Origin: JACMNW01 sp031406155
GTDB taxonomy: Bacteria; Pseudomonadota; Alphaproteobacteria; Rhodobacterales; Rhodobacteraceae
Direction of reading: 5' to 3'
DNA: 64,000 bases
Assembly (NCBI GenBank): GCA_031406155.1
Contig: JANOGW010000045.1
Span: 20,166-84,165 of the forward strand
Made by a program: the position numbers and the translations under genes. Every line of letters begins with the position of its first letter. Positions within the stretch are counted from its first letter, which is position 1. Below the pieces are notes generated by a model that did no database searches, had not been told where the DNA came from, and saw only the letters and a list, made by a program, of their open reading frames with translations. Below, in pieces: positions 1 to 8,965 of the stretch.

Positions 1-2
1 GC

Positions 3-551
3 GTTTCCGGGCCGGATCAGGATATTCAGGCCATTCCGGCGGCGCTGACCATTCCGTCAAACCGCAGTCTAGCGACCGGTCGGGTGATCCATTTCTTTTT
101 TGCGTGGGTGCTGGTCGGCACACTTCTGGTCTGGTTGGTCGCGTCTACAATTACCGGGCATTTGCGGACGCTGATCCCGTCGGTTGCCGATCTGCGGGCC
201 TTGCCGGGTGACGTGGCCAACCATGCAAGGCTGCGGTTTCACCATACACCCCAGTATAATGTGCTGCAGAAACTGGCATATGGGTCAGTCATGTTTGTGG
301 CATTTCCGTTGATGATTTTGACTGGGCTTTCGATGTCACCGTCCTTCAATGCGATCGCACCGTGGCTGCTGGATCTCTTTGGCGAGCGGCAAACCGCGCG
401 GACGATCCATTTTCTGATGATGATCGGGCTGATCGGGTTTTTTGTCGTGCATATGGTGATGATTTTCGCGGCGGGACCGATCAATGAACTTCGCTCGATT
501 GTAACCGGCTGGTACCGGATTGATCCTGACAAGGGAGGCGAAGATGCTTGA
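3..551 (+). CDS. Cytochrome b/b6-domain membrane protein, 5' truncated by the window edge
   Basis: The frame is open from the first bases, so the true start lies upstream. The visible 182 residues contain hydrophobic segments (around VIHFFFAWVLVGTLLVW, then a segment after HHTPQYNVLQKLAYG, then FLMMIGLIGFFVVHMVMIF) with membrane-proximal histidines, as in di-heme cytochrome b561/b6-type subunits. Its stop overlaps the start of the next gene by 8 bases, and that gene encodes a molybdopterin oxidoreductase. By analogy with similar two-gene units (inference), this subunit would pass electrons between the quinone pool and the periplasmic molybdoenzyme. The exact subfamily cannot be fixed without the N-terminus. 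Confidence 0.8.
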   Translation, partial: VSGPDQDIQAIPAALTIPSNRSLATGRVIHFFFAWVLVGTLLVWLVASTITGHLRTLIPSVADLRALPGDVANHARLRFHHTPQYNVLQKLAYGSVMFVAFPLMILTGLSMSPSFNAIAPWLLDLFGERQTARTIHFLMMIGLIGFFVVHMVMIFAAGPINELRSIVTGWYRIDPDKGGEDA

Positions 552-1311
552 TCGGCGTGGGCTTTTGCTGGGGGCTGCGGCGCTTGGGCTATCGGGCTGC
601 AAAGTGCTGGACGGGGCGAATGCGAAGGATACAGCGCTGCGGAATGCATTTGAAAGTGTTAGCGGGCTAACCTACCGGGCGCAGCGGTTTTTGGGGGGCG
701 GGCACACGTTGGCCCCGGAATATTCCAAGGCGGATATCCGGCAGGGGCAGCGGCCAAATGGGTCGGTTGACCCGGATGGGGCGGAGTATCTGCGCTTGAA
801 AGAGACCGCGTTCGCCGGGTACAGATTAGCCGTGACGGGGCTGGTCGAAAAGCCGGTTTCGGTTCCGCTGCGCCAGTTGAAGGCGATGCCTTCGCAAACG
901 CAAATCACGCGGCACGATTGTGTGGAAGGCTGGTCCTGCATTGCCAAATGGACCGGGGTCCCCCTGTCGGCGGTGTTGAACGAGGCGCGCCCGAAAGCGA
1001 ACGCACGGTTCGCGGTTTTCCACTGCTATGACGCGCTGGAACGCAGTTTGTCGGGCGAGGTCACGTATTACGAGTCGATTGATTTGATTGATGCGTATCA
1101 CCCGCAGACGATCCTTGCGTACGGGCTGAACGGGGCGGCGCTGCCGGTGGCGAATGGCGCACCCCTTCGCCTGCGGGTGGAGCGGCAGTTGGGGTATAAG
1201 ATGGCGAAATATGTGCATACGATTGAGCTGGTGGACAGTTTCGCCAGTTATGGGTTGGGCAAAGGAAGCTATTGGGCGGATCGGGGGTATGAGTGGTACG
1301 CGGGGATTTAA
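544..1311 (+). CDS. Molybdopterin-dependent oxidoreductase (sulfite oxidase-like fold), Tat lipoprotein
   Basis: The 255-residue protein starts at the ATG at 544, 8 bases inside the preceding cytochrome gene. The N-terminus MLDRRGLLLGAAALGLSGC combines a twin-arginine-like RR motif, a hydrophobic core and an LSGC lipobox, so Tat export followed by lipidation is likely. The core resembles the oxidoreductase molybdopterin-binding domain of the SuoX/MsrP group. The cysteine in HDCVEGW is the expected molybdenum ligand. The partner is the upstream cytochrome b. MsrP itself is soluble and paired with MsrQ, so this is a relative and not clearly MsrP; the substrate is unknown. Confidence 0.85.
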   Translation: MLDRRGLLLGAAALGLSGCKVLDGANAKDTALRNAFESVSGLTYRAQRFLGGGHTLAPEYSKADIRQGQRPNGSVDPDGAEYLRLKETAFAGYRLAVTGLVEKPVSVPLRQLKAMPSQTQITRHDCVEGWSCIAKWTGVPLSAVLNEARPKANARFAVFHCYDALERSLSGEVTYYESIDLIDAYHPQTILAYGLNGAALPVANGAPLRLRVERQLGYKMAKYVHTIELVDSFASYGLGKGSYWADRGYEWYAGI

Positions 1312-1371
1312 GGGGCTGAGTGGGGTCAAGCCCCGACCTGCGGCGCGGTGCGCGGTGAATGCCCGGCCTGT

Positions 1372-1764
1372 CTAGAACCACATATCCAAGACGCATTTGC
1401 CGGTGCGGGGGAGGTTCTGCCAGGTGGTCAGGCCGTCGAATTGGTCTACCCGGATGGCGGCTACGGCTTCGGGGTCGGCAAGGCGCAGGTTTACGGCGAT
1501 GCGGGTTTTGCCTGATTTTCCAGGCTTAAGGCCACGCCAATAGGCGATGCAGCCGCAGGTGGGGCAGAAGTGGAAGCCGATGGATTCGTGGCCCCAGATG
1601 TAGCTGCTGGTTGGGCCGGAAACAGAGATCGGGTCATCTACATAACCGTAGGCCCAAAGCGTGCCGTAGCGGCGGCAGACGGTGCAGTTGCAGGCGGTGG
1701 CATCTTTTGGGATGCCGTCAAATGCCCAGTGGACTGCGTCGCAATGGCAGGAGCCTTTAATCAT
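1372..1764 (-). CDS. GFA/CENP-V family zinc protein (glutathione-dependent formaldehyde-activating type)
   Basis: The 130-residue protein has the GFA zinc-cysteine pattern: GSCHCDAV near the N-terminus, ACNCTVCRRYG around residues 29-39, and FCPTCGC in the middle. This is typical of GFA (S-hydroxymethylglutathione synthase-like) proteins, whose catalytic role is proven for few members. Its ATG overlaps the stop of the upstream ycaQ-like gene (ATGA), so the two are probably translationally coupled. The family assignment is firm; the substrate is inference. Confidence 0.85.
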   Translation of the reverse strand: MIKGSCHCDAVHWAFDGIPKDATACNCTVCRRYGTLWAYGYVDDPISVSGPTSSYIWGHESIGFHFCPTCGCIAYWRGLKPGKSGKTRIAVNLRLADPEAVAAIRVDQFDGLTTWQNLPRTGKCVLDMWF

Positions 1765-2990
1765 GTGAGCGGTCGTTTGTGGGGGTCGCGGATTGGCTCG
1801 CGCATCCAGCCGGACCGAAACTCAACCCTATCACAGCCGGCGAATATCGCCATGCGGTTGAGCTCGCTTTCCAGTTTGGCCATGCGGCCTTGGCCTAGTT
1901 TGAAGCCGGGTTCGGGCCAGATGGCGCGGACTTCCAGCACGCCGCGGGCGCGGATGGCTTTCATGTCTATGCGGGCGATGATTTGCGCGCCTTCGAGGAT
2001 GGGGAAGACGTAGTAGCCGTAGGTGCGTTTGGCTTCTGGCACGAAAACCTCGATCCGGTAGGTGAAGCCGAACAGGCGCTCGGCGCGGTTGCGGTCACGC
2101 AGGGCGGGATCGAAGGGCGACAGGATGCGGATGCGAGCGGGGGGTTCGGACGGGATTTCGGTCAGGGTTTCGGGGTGGGTGTAAGTGGGGCGGTGGGTGC
2201 CGTCGGCGGCCTGAACGGCGATTTCGACAAGGGTGCCGCGGCGGAGTTCATCGCGGCACCATTGCCGTGCATCGGCGATGGGGACGGCGTTCCAGTAGGC
2301 GGCGATTTCGGTGGGGGTGGCGAAGCCGAGGTGGTTCAGGGCGGAATTGCAGGCCCAATTTGTGCTGGCTTCAAGGTCGGGCGTGGCTGCGCGGTGGGCA
2401 TCGGGGATGACGCGTTCGGTCAGGTCATAGACCTTTTGGAAGCCGTCGCGCCTCGTGATGGATAGGGCACCAGTGCGCCACAGCCATTCAAGCGCGGTTT
2501 TGGACGGGTGCCAATCCCACCAGCCGCCTTTGCCCCGCTCCTCGCCCACGCCGACGTCGGTGCTTGTGACCGGCCCGTGCGCGGCGATGCGGTTCAGGAT
2601 TTCATCGAACTTGGCTTCGTAGCCGTCGCGAAACCAGTTGCGCCAGTTGTCGTGCAGGCGGTGGGTGTCGCGGGCAAAGCGGTGTTGCCAATGCGGGAAC
2701 AGGTGGACGGGCACGATCGAGGCGTCATGCGTCCAATGTTCGAACAGGGTGCGGTCGCGTTCCAGCAGACGTTTGAGGTTTTCGGGTTTGTAGGATTGGC
2801 GGCGGGCAAACAGGATCATGTGATGCGCGCGTTCGACCGTATTGATGCTGTCGACCTGCACAAAGCCGATCCGGGTGATCAGGTCAGCAAGGGCTTCGCC
2901 TTTGGCCGGGCCGGTCGGGGTATCGCAAAGGGCATGGCGCGCAAGGAAGATGCGCCGGGCGGTGGAGTTGGGGAGGATGGCCAGGGTCAT
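1761..2990 (-). CDS. Winged-helix DNA glycosylase of the YcaQ/AlkZ family (HTH_42)
   Basis: The 409-residue protein is collinear with the YcaQ family, which unhooks DNA interstrand crosslinks in E. coli and Streptomyces relatives. The family's catalytic Q-x-D/Q motif is visible as GFVQVDSINTVERAHH near residues 35-50. Further conserved stretches are LFEHWTHDASIVP and RILSPFDPALRDRNRAERLFGF. The start is the ATG at 2990, because the frame upstream of it overlaps rlmN and shows no family similarity. It lies 47 bases downstream of the rlmN stop on the same strand and overlaps the GFA gene by 4 bases. It is predicted to be cytoplasmic and monofunctional. Confidence 0.87.
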   Translation of the reverse strand: MTLAILPNSTARRIFLARHALCDTPTGPAKGEALADLITRIGFVQVDSINTVERAHHMILFARRQSYKPENLKRLLERDRTLFEHWTHDASIVPVHLFPHWQHRFARDTHRLHDNWRNWFRDGYEAKFDEILNRIAAHGPVTSTDVGVGEERGKGGWWDWHPSKTALEWLWRTGALSITRRDGFQKVYDLTERVIPDAHRAATPDLEASTNWACNSALNHLGFATPTEIAAYWNAVPIADARQWCRDELRRGTLVEIAVQAADGTHRPTYTHPETLTEIPSEPPARIRILSPFDPALRDRNRAERLFGFTYRIEVFVPEAKRTYGYYVFPILEGAQIIARIDMKAIRARGVLEVRAIWPEPGFKLGQGRMAKLESELNRMAIFAGCDRVEFRSGWMREPIRDPHKRPLT

Positions 2991-3037
2991 GCCGCAAGGG
3001 GTAGCAGGCGGCCCAATCGGGTCAAGTCTTTGCGGCG

Positions 3038-4192
3038 TTAAGCCCGTGCTTTGCGCACCTTTTCCGTCGCCGATTTCAATTGCCCACACGCCGCCATGAT
3101 GTCTTCGCCGCGCGGGGTGCGGATCGGGCTGGCATAGCCGGCGTTGTGGATAATGTCGGCGAAGGCGTGAATGCGGTTGCCGGACGAGCGTTTGTAGGGG
3201 GCACCCGGCCATTCGTTGAACGGGATCAGGTTGATCTTGGCGGGGATGCCGCGGATCAGATCGACCAGCCGGTGCGCGTCTTCCTTGCTGTCGTTGACGC
3301 CTTGCAGCATGACATATTCGAAAGTGATGCGTTCGGAATTGGTCAGGCCGGGATAGGCGCGCAGCGCGTCCAGCAAAGTCGCGATGTTCCACTTTTTGTT
3401 GATCGGCACCAGTTGGTCGCGCACCTCGTCCGTGGTGGCGTGGAACGACACCGCCAGCAGGCAGCCGATTTCGGTGGCAGTGCGGGCGATTTCGGGGACC
3501 ACACCGCTGGTTGATAGGGTGATGCGGCGGCGGCCCAAGGCGATGCCTTCGTTATCCATGATGACGCGCAGGCCGTCGCGGACGTTTTCAAAGTTGTACA
3601 ACGGCTCGCCCATGCCCATCAGCACGACGTTGGAGATCAGGCGGCCTTCTTTGTTGGGGTCGCCCTGCACGGGCCATTCGTTCAGATCATCGCGGGCCAG
3701 CATAACCTGGCCGACAATTTCACCGGCGGTCAGGTTGCGAACCAGTTTTTGCGTGCCGGTATGGCAGAACGAACAGGTCAGCGTGCAGCCAACCTGGCTG
3801 GAAATGCACAAGGTGCCGCGGTCGGTTTCGGGGATATAAACAACCTCGACCTCATGCCCGCCCGCAATGCGGACAAGGTATTTGCGAGTGCCATCGGCGC
3901 TGATCTGGCGGGTGACAACTTGCGGGATTTCGATGCAGAAGCGGTTTGCCAGCATTGCCCGGTAGTCCTTGGCAAGGTTGGTCATGCCCGTAAAATCGCG
4001 CAGGCCCCAATGGTAGAGCCATGTCCAGATCTGGCCCGCGCGCATTTTGGCCTGGGTGCCTGGCGTGCCAGCCTCGATCAAGGCCTCGCGCAATTGATCA
4101 CGGGTCAGGCCGATCACGTTGATCCGATCGGTCGCGGGTATCCTGCGCGGGATCGTCAGCACGTCTTGGGTGATCGGAGCGGTAACTGTCAT
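3038..4192 (-). CDS. rlmN: Dual-specificity 23S rRNA A2503 / tRNA A37 C2-methyltransferase RlmN
   Basis: This is a radical SAM enzyme of 384 residues that methylates C2 of A2503 in 23S rRNA and of A37 in some tRNAs. The [4Fe-4S] cluster motif CxxxCxxC is present as CTLTCSFC, preceded by the typical TLCISSQVGC and followed by GTQKLVRNLTAGEIVGQV. The catalytic C-terminal cysteine lies in DIMAACGQL. The ATG at 4192 (MTVTAPITQDV) is preferred because an AAAGG Shine-Dalgarno sits just upstream. An in-frame ATG at 4219 would add nine residues. Confidence 0.96.
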   Translation of the reverse strand: MTVTAPITQDVLTIPRRIPATDRINVIGLTRDQLREALIEAGTPGTQAKMRAGQIWTWLYHWGLRDFTGMTNLAKDYRAMLANRFCIEIPQVVTRQISADGTRKYLVRIAGGHEVEVVYIPETDRGTLCISSQVGCTLTCSFCHTGTQKLVRNLTAGEIVGQVMLARDDLNEWPVQGDPNKEGRLISNVVLMGMGEPLYNFENVRDGLRVIMDNEGIALGRRRITLSTSGVVPEIARTATEIGCLLAVSFHATTDEVRDQLVPINKKWNIATLLDALRAYPGLTNSERITFEYVMLQGVNDSKEDAHRLVDLIRGIPAKINLIPFNEWPGAPYKRSSGNRIHAFADIIHNAGYASPIRTPRGEDIMAACGQLKSATEKVRKARA

Positions 4193-4277
4193 GGGAACCT
4201 TTGGCAAATCCGGGGTCATGCCCGATTGCAACGTGATATAGGGGATAATGCCAGAAAACAAAACCGGAGCGTGTTGG

Positions 4278-4310
4278 AAAAAAAAGCCCCGGCGTCGCGT
4301 GCCGGGGGCT
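4278..4310 (-). terminator. Rho-independent terminator downstream of the ialB-like gene
   Basis: Read on the minus strand, an AGCCCCCGGC / GCCGGGGCT stem (one bulged base) with a short loop at 4286-4310 is followed directly by eight T residues (A-run at 4278-4285 on the plus strand). It lies 25 bases after the stop of the 4335-4871 gene and isolates it from rlmN. Confidence 0.85.
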
Positions 4311-4334
4311 AATAGGTTCAGTGCCAAATGGGCA

Positions 4335-4871
4335 CTATTTGCAGCGCGTCTCTGCTTCTTCCATCGCTGCGGTGAAACCGCGCAGCGAAAAGGTGTCTTG
4401 CGTCTTCGTGCCTTTTCCGGATTGTCCTGACAGAATAGCGGTGGTGCCGCCTTTGAGGGCCGCCAGCAAGGCCGCGTCATCGGCAGCACTTGTCGGCCAC
4501 GCCCACTCGCCATCCGAAAACAACTCGAACACCGTGCCGCCGATATCAATTTTCACGGTTGATCCGGCCGCGAAAGGGTAGCCGCCGGTAAAGGACACTT
4601 CACCACTTGCACCCGAACCGGGGCGGAAGGTGACGAACAGCAAGATGTCACCGCGCCGAACCGAAACCGGCGCACCGTCGCGCGTGTTCACGGTTTCCAT
4701 CGGGCTGGAAACGCCCCAGCATTCCTTCGGGCTTTCTTCGGTAAACACGCTCCAATCGGTTTTGACGGCGACCTGATTGGTGGATTCTTGCGCACTGGCA
4801 AAAGTGGCGATGCCAGACAGGGCTGCTGCGATCACTACGCGACCAATAACGCGCCCGGGAAACGATTTCAT
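4335..4871 (-). CDS. Invasion-associated locus B (IalB) family periplasmic protein
   Basis: The 178-residue protein has a clear Sec signal peptide (hydrophobic stretch GRVVIAAALSGIATFASA, cleavage near FASAQE). The mature part matches the IalB family pattern: DWSVFTEESPKECWGVS near the start, then VSFTGGYPF and a C-terminal FSLRGFTAAMEEAETRC. In Bartonella, IalB is linked to erythrocyte invasion, but the family is common in non-pathogenic Alphaproteobacteria and its general role is unknown. The two cysteines, in KECWG and ETRC, could form a disulfide. It is a single gene with its own terminator, divergent from the asparaginase gene. Confidence 0.87.
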   Translation of the reverse strand: MKSFPGRVIGRVVIAAALSGIATFASAQESTNQVAVKTDWSVFTEESPKECWGVSSPMETVNTRDGAPVSVRRGDILLFVTFRPGSGASGEVSFTGGYPFAAGSTVKIDIGGTVFELFSDGEWAWPTSAADDAALLAALKGGTTAILSGQSGKGTKTQDTFSLRGFTAAMEEAETRCK

Positions 4872-5045
4872 ATCTTACAGAGCCTCCAACTGCTCACTCT
4901 AGCGCCTGCCCGACCAATGCCGCGATTGCGCGTGCTTTTCCGGTAGCGTCTGGCAGGCCATCTTAGTATCCAACCCTTAACGCAAAAGATGCGCGCGGCG
5001 AAAGCCCCATGGGCGACAAATCGCGCATCTGTGAGAGGGAAATTG

Positions 5046-6044
5046 ATGGCAATTGCAGTTCCGATGGTGGAATTATGGCGCGGCGGGTTGTTGGAAAGCA
5101 GCCATTGCGGCCATGCGGTGATCTGCGATGCCAAGAGTGGGATCGTCGAAAGCTGGGGTGATCCGGGCGCAGTGATCTTTCCTCGGTCATCCTGCAAGAT
5201 GATCCAGGCGCTGCCGTTGATCGAAAGCGGTGCGGCAGATGCAGCCGGATTGACCGAGGCGCAGCTGGCGTTGTCATGCGCCAGTCACCGGGGCGCCGCG
5301 GTTCACACGGATATGGTGACCCGCTGGCTGGGTGATCTTGGATTGACGCAAAACGATCTGCGCTGTGGTCCGCAGGAACCCGAAGACAGGGATGCCCGCG
5401 ACGGGTTGATCCGGGCTTTTGAGGCCCCGTGCCAGATCCACAACAACTGTTCGGGCAAACATTCCGGGTTTCTGACGCTGAACAAGCATTTGAAAGCGGG
5501 GCCAGAATACACCGAGGCCGATCATCCGGTGCAAAAGGCCGTGCTCGATGCCTTTGACGACATGACCGGCGAGACAAGCCCCGGCTTCGGCATTGATGGG
5601 TGTTCGGCGCCGAATTTTGCGACGTCGCTCCTCGGGTTGGCGCGGGCAATGGCACGGTTTGCATCCGCCGATGGCAGCGGAGATGCGCGCAGCCGTGCGG
5701 CGTATCGGCTGACGCGGGCGATGGCCGGCCATCCCGAACTGATCGAAGGTTCACGCGGCGCAGACACCGATCTTATGCGGGCGATGGGTGGGCGGGTCGC
5801 CACAAAGGGCGGCGCTGACGGCGTCTATGTGGCGATCATACCGGAGTTACGGCTTGGTATTGCGCTGAAAATCATGGATGGAGCGGCGCGGGCAAAAGAG
5901 GCGGCAATCGCCTCGCTCCTTGTGCGCATGGGGGTACTGGAGGCAGGCCACCCGGCGACACAGCATCGGCTTGGAATTGACCTGCGAAACAGGCGGGGCT
6001 TGCGGTTTGGTGAATTGCGTCTGGCACAAGGGTTCGCGCCGTAG
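5046..6044 (+). CDS. L-asparaginase II family amidohydrolase (Rhizobium AnsA type)
   Basis: The 332-residue protein belongs to the Asparaginase_II family (PF06089), which is unrelated to the E. coli type I/II asparaginases. It hydrolyses asparagine to aspartate and ammonia. Conserved blocks are VELWRGGLLESSHCGHAVI, the PRSSCKMIQALPL block, LALSCASHRGAAVHT, NNCSGKHSGFL and a GIDGCSAPNF motif. The ATG at 5046 has a strong GAGAGGGAA ribosome site a few bases upstream; an in-frame start at 4989 would lack this. No signal peptide is visible, so it is cytoplasmic. It is followed by a terminator at 6101. Confidence 0.9.
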   Translation: MAIAVPMVELWRGGLLESSHCGHAVICDAKSGIVESWGDPGAVIFPRSSCKMIQALPLIESGAADAAGLTEAQLALSCASHRGAAVHTDMVTRWLGDLGLTQNDLRCGPQEPEDRDARDGLIRAFEAPCQIHNNCSGKHSGFLTLNKHLKAGPEYTEADHPVQKAVLDAFDDMTGETSPGFGIDGCSAPNFATSLLGLARAMARFASADGSGDARSRAAYRLTRAMAGHPELIEGSRGADTDLMRAMGGRVATKGGADGVYVAIIPELRLGIALKIMDGAARAKEAAIASLLVRMGVLEAGHPATQHRLGIDLRNRRGLRFGELRLAQGFAP

Positions 6045-6100
6045 CAAAAAGGGCAAAGCCCCTGTCAGGGCGACAGAGGCTTGGTCCTCACTCGCAAGCG

Positions 6101-6154
6101 CCCCGGACGCGCGGCTATTTGGGGGGGGCTAAGCAACCGCCCGTCCGGGGTTTT
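6101..6154 (+). terminator. Probable intrinsic terminator after the asparaginase gene
   Basis: The arms CCCCGGACG (6101-6109) and CGTCCGGGG (6142-6150) pair perfectly, with an inner GCGG/CCGC extension, and are followed by TTTTGTT. It lies 57 bases after the asparaginase stop. The rest of the 6045-6305 intergenic region shows no further recognisable element. Confidence 0.7.
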
Positions 6155-6305
6155 GTTGACTCGCAACAATCACGGTATGCTGGCCAATCTGGGCAGGGAT
6201 TGGGAACAATCATGGCCATGCGTCGGTCATTGCATGGCTGAAATCAGACGAACGTAGCCTGCACCAAGAGCTTGATTTGCGGACAGACACCGTTAATCAT
6301 GTGCC

Positions 6306-6653
6306 ATGACCTTTCAGGTGCCAATGCAAAACGCACAAAGAACCGACGCGGTTGAGCAGATCAGCTTTGATCGGCGGGAACTGTCGGCAATTCTTGCACT
6401 TTATGGCCGTATGGTGGCCAGTGGCGAATGGCGCGATTACGGCATTTCGTGCCTGCGCGAACTGGCGGTGTTTTCGGTGTTTCGGCGGACGGCGGAGTTT
6501 CCGTTATACCGGATTGAGAAACGCCCGAAACTGCGGGCGAAACAGGGAATGTATGCGGTTGTCGGCATGGATGGGCAGATTTTGCGGCGGGGGCACGATT
6601 TGGTGGCCGTGCTGCGGGTGCTGGAAAGCAAGCTGATCCGGGCGGTGGATTAA
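6306..6653 (+). CDS. DUF2794 family protein
   Basis: The 115-residue protein matches the alphaproteobacterial DUF2794 family, with a typical core FDRRELSAILALYGRMV-x-GEWRDYGI and a C-terminal half rich in basic residues (YRIEKRPKLRAKQGMY...GQILRRGHDL). It has no signal peptide or membrane segment. The function is unknown. Its end overlaps the end of the convergent NlpC/P60 gene by 4 bases. Confidence 0.85.
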   Translation: MTFQVPMQNAQRTDAVEQISFDRRELSAILALYGRMVASGEWRDYGISCLRELAVFSVFRRTAEFPLYRIEKRPKLRAKQGMYAVVGMDGQILRRGHDLVAVLRVLESKLIRAVD

Positions 6654-7471
6654 AGCCTTCTGCGGGCCGTGACCGGGCCGCCGCCTTGGTCGATGATGCG
6701 TTTGATGGCGGAACGGGTGTTTTCCATGACGACGGCCATGAAGGCGGCGGTGGCGTGGATCATGAAATCGGCGTTCATGCACAGCGCGACGTGACCATCC
6801 CAGAACAGCAGATCACCGCGTTTGAGGGCGGCTTTTTCGGAGATGAGTTTGCCGAGGACTTGTTGCAGGTCACTGTCGCCGGGGCAATCTTTGCCACACG
6901 CCATCAGGCAGGCTTGCACAAGGCCGGAACAATCAAGTCCCGCGCGGCTGTTGCCCCCCCACAGATAGGGCGTGCCAAGGAAGGTCTGCGCAATGGCCAC
7001 CGGGTCTTTGTGCCAATCGCCCAGTTTGCGCAGATGCAGCGTAGGCACGTAGCCCCGCGTGGTTTGGGTGAATTTGCCGTCCTCGCCAATGGCAGTGACG
7101 CGGGCATTCAGGGACAGCGTGCCGGTCTCGCGCAGTTTGATGCTGGGGCCGGGGTAAAGGTTGGTTGCCGGGGCGGCGACCCAGTGGGTTGGGGCCTCGG
7201 CGGGGCCAAGGGCGGTTTCGGGCAAGTAGCCGCAATAGCCGTCTTTGGTGGATTGACCGAACGCATGGCCCTGATGGCGGTCAATGATGGTGAAGCCGTC
7301 GCCAAGCAGCAGTTGGCGTTCGCGCGGGCCATTGGGGCTGGCCAGCAGGTCAGTCAGTGGTTGGATCAGCTGCGCTGGCTCACCTTTGGTGAAAACCGAC
7401 GCGTCGATGCTGCCGCGCAGAGTTTCAAGGGCAGCGCGGGCATTGGCGGGGGTAATGCGCGGATCGGTCAC
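6650..7471 (-). CDS. NlpC/P60 family cysteine hydrolase with N-terminal SH3-like region
   Basis: The 273-residue protein has an N-terminal bacterial SH3-like part (around residues 50-145, with GFTIIDRHQGHAFGQ and VAAPATNLYPGPS) and a C-terminal NlpC/P60 domain. The catalytic cysteine is in LDCSGLVQACL and the histidine in WDGHVALC. Such enzymes cleave D-gamma-glutamyl-diamino acid bonds in peptidoglycan peptides. No signal peptide is seen, which favours a cytoplasmic role in muropeptide recycling. The gene overlaps the upstream M17 aminopeptidase by ATGA, and together they could break cell-wall peptides down to amino acids (inference). Confidence 0.9.
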   Translation of the reverse strand: MTDPRITPANARAALETLRGSIDASVFTKGEPAQLIQPLTDLLASPNGPRERQLLLGDGFTIIDRHQGHAFGQSTKDGYCGYLPETALGPAEAPTHWVAAPATNLYPGPSIKLRETGTLSLNARVTAIGEDGKFTQTTRGYVPTLHLRKLGDWHKDPVAIAQTFLGTPYLWGGNSRAGLDCSGLVQACLMACGKDCPGDSDLQQVLGKLISEKAALKRGDLLFWDGHVALCMNADFMIHATAAFMAVVMENTRSAIKRIIDQGGGPVTARRRL

Positions 7472-8856
7472 AGGCCGAGCACCTTTGGCAGGGCAGCAAG
7501 CAATGCGCGTGCGCCTTGGCCGACGCCGCCTTTGGGGCGGGCGGGGGCATCGGATGGAGTGTGGCCGTAGATATCAAAATGCATGTAGCGTGGGCAGGAT
7601 ACGAAGCGGCGCAGGAACAGGGCGGCGGTGATGGAACCGGCAAGGCCGCCTGCGGGGGCATTGTCCAGATCGGCGATTTTGGGCTCGATCATCGGCTCGT
7701 AAGCATCCCAGAACGGCAGGCGCCAGACCGGATCGAACGCGCCCGGTGCCGCGTCGGACAGGGCTGCAGCAAAGGCCTCGTCATCTGTGTAGAACGGAGC
7801 AAGGTCCGGGCCGACGGCGACACGGGCAGCACCGGTGAGAGTAGCCATCGAGATGATCGCGTCCGGCGTTTCTTCATCGGCCCAGGCAAGGGCATCGGCA
7901 AGGACAAGGCGGCCTTCGGCATCGGTATTGTTGATCTCGACCGTCAGGCCTTTGCGCGATGTCAGGATATCGCTGGGCCGCATGGCGTTGCCAGCAATGG
8001 AATTTTCAACAGCCGGCACGATGACCCGCAGTTGCAGGGGCAGGTTCAGTGCCATGATCATGTGGGCTAGGCCCATGACAGTGGCCGCACCGCCCATGTC
8101 TTTTTTCATCAAAAGCATGCCGGACGAGGGTTTGATATCAAGCCCGCCAGTATCAAAGCACACACCCTTGCCGACCAGGGTCAGGCGTGGCCCGGATGTG
8201 CCCCAGCGCAGGCTGAGGATGCGCGGCGCGCGGGTCGAGGCGCGGCCAACAGCGTGGATCATGGGGAAGTCTTGCGTCAGCAGATTATCGCCAGAGATAA
8301 CCTCGGTCTTGGCGTCGAAACGCGCGGCAAGGGCAAGGAATGCAGTTTCCAGTTCGGCCGGGCCCATGTCCGAGGACGGGGTGTTAATCAGGTCGCGCGT
8401 CAGAAACTCACCCGTCGCCATGGCGATGAGCTTGGTCGCGTCGCAGCCTTCGGGGGCTTTCAGCACGACTTGAGGGGAGGCGGCCTTGCCGGGCCGATAG
8501 CGATCAAACTTATAAGTCGCAAGCAGCGAACCAAGGGCCGCTTCGTCGCGTTGAGTTTGCGTAAGATTGCCTTCGAGGTGCCAGGTTCCGGCCGGCAGGG
8601 TTTGCAGCGCGCGGGCCAGACCAAAACGTGTGCGGGCTTGGGACTTTGCGGTGCCAAGCCCAGCGACCGCAGCGACGACGGACCCATCAGCACCGGGCAG
8701 AAGGCGCATCTCGCCAGACGCCGCGTCGAAGCTTTGGCCTGCGAGCCATGTTTGCCAGTGGGCGGGTTGGCGCGACCTCCAGCTCACAAGATCATCGGCG
8801 GATACGACATGCAGCGCGCGCGACGGGCTGGCGGGATCGGCAAAGGTCATGGTCAT
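7468..8856 (-). CDS. Leucyl aminopeptidase family (M17) metallopeptidase
   Basis: The 462-residue M17 aminopeptidase removes N-terminal residues from peptides using two metal ions. The signature NTDAEGRLVLADALAWA is present, as is the metal/lysine site VGKGVCFDTGGLDIKPSSGM. The N-terminal ~150 residues are divergent, as is usual for M17. The start is ATG at 8856; a second in-frame ATG lies two codons later at 8850. It is translationally coupled to the NlpC/P60 gene. Confidence 0.92.
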   Translation of the reverse strand: MTMTFADPASPSRALHVVSADDLVSWRSRQPAHWQTWLAGQSFDAASGEMRLLPGADGSVVAAVAGLGTAKSQARTRFGLARALQTLPAGTWHLEGNLTQTQRDEAALGSLLATYKFDRYRPGKAASPQVVLKAPEGCDATKLIAMATGEFLTRDLINTPSSDMGPAELETAFLALAARFDAKTEVISGDNLLTQDFPMIHAVGRASTRAPRILSLRWGTSGPRLTLVGKGVCFDTGGLDIKPSSGMLLMKKDMGGAATVMGLAHMIMALNLPLQLRVIVPAVENSIAGNAMRPSDILTSRKGLTVEINNTDAEGRLVLADALAWADEETPDAIISMATLTGAARVAVGPDLAPFYTDDEAFAAALSDAAPGAFDPVWRLPFWDAYEPMIEPKIADLDNAPAGGLAGSITAALFLRRFVSCPRYMHFDIYGHTPSDAPARPKGGVGQGARALLAALPKVLGL

Positions 8857-8965
8857 TCAAGGCGTCCGGGATGCGAGGCTTTGGTGACATCACCGGCGCC
8901 ATGAGATTGCATCAAAGCGTAACGCAACCGCCGCTGCCCGCAAGCCCCGGTTCGCCCTGACTTGG

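Noticed and set aside
6156..6181. Promoter TTGACT...TATGCT upstream of the DUF2794 gene
   Set aside because: The spacer is only 14 bases, too short for a sigma-70 promoter, and the TTGACT overlaps the terminator tail.
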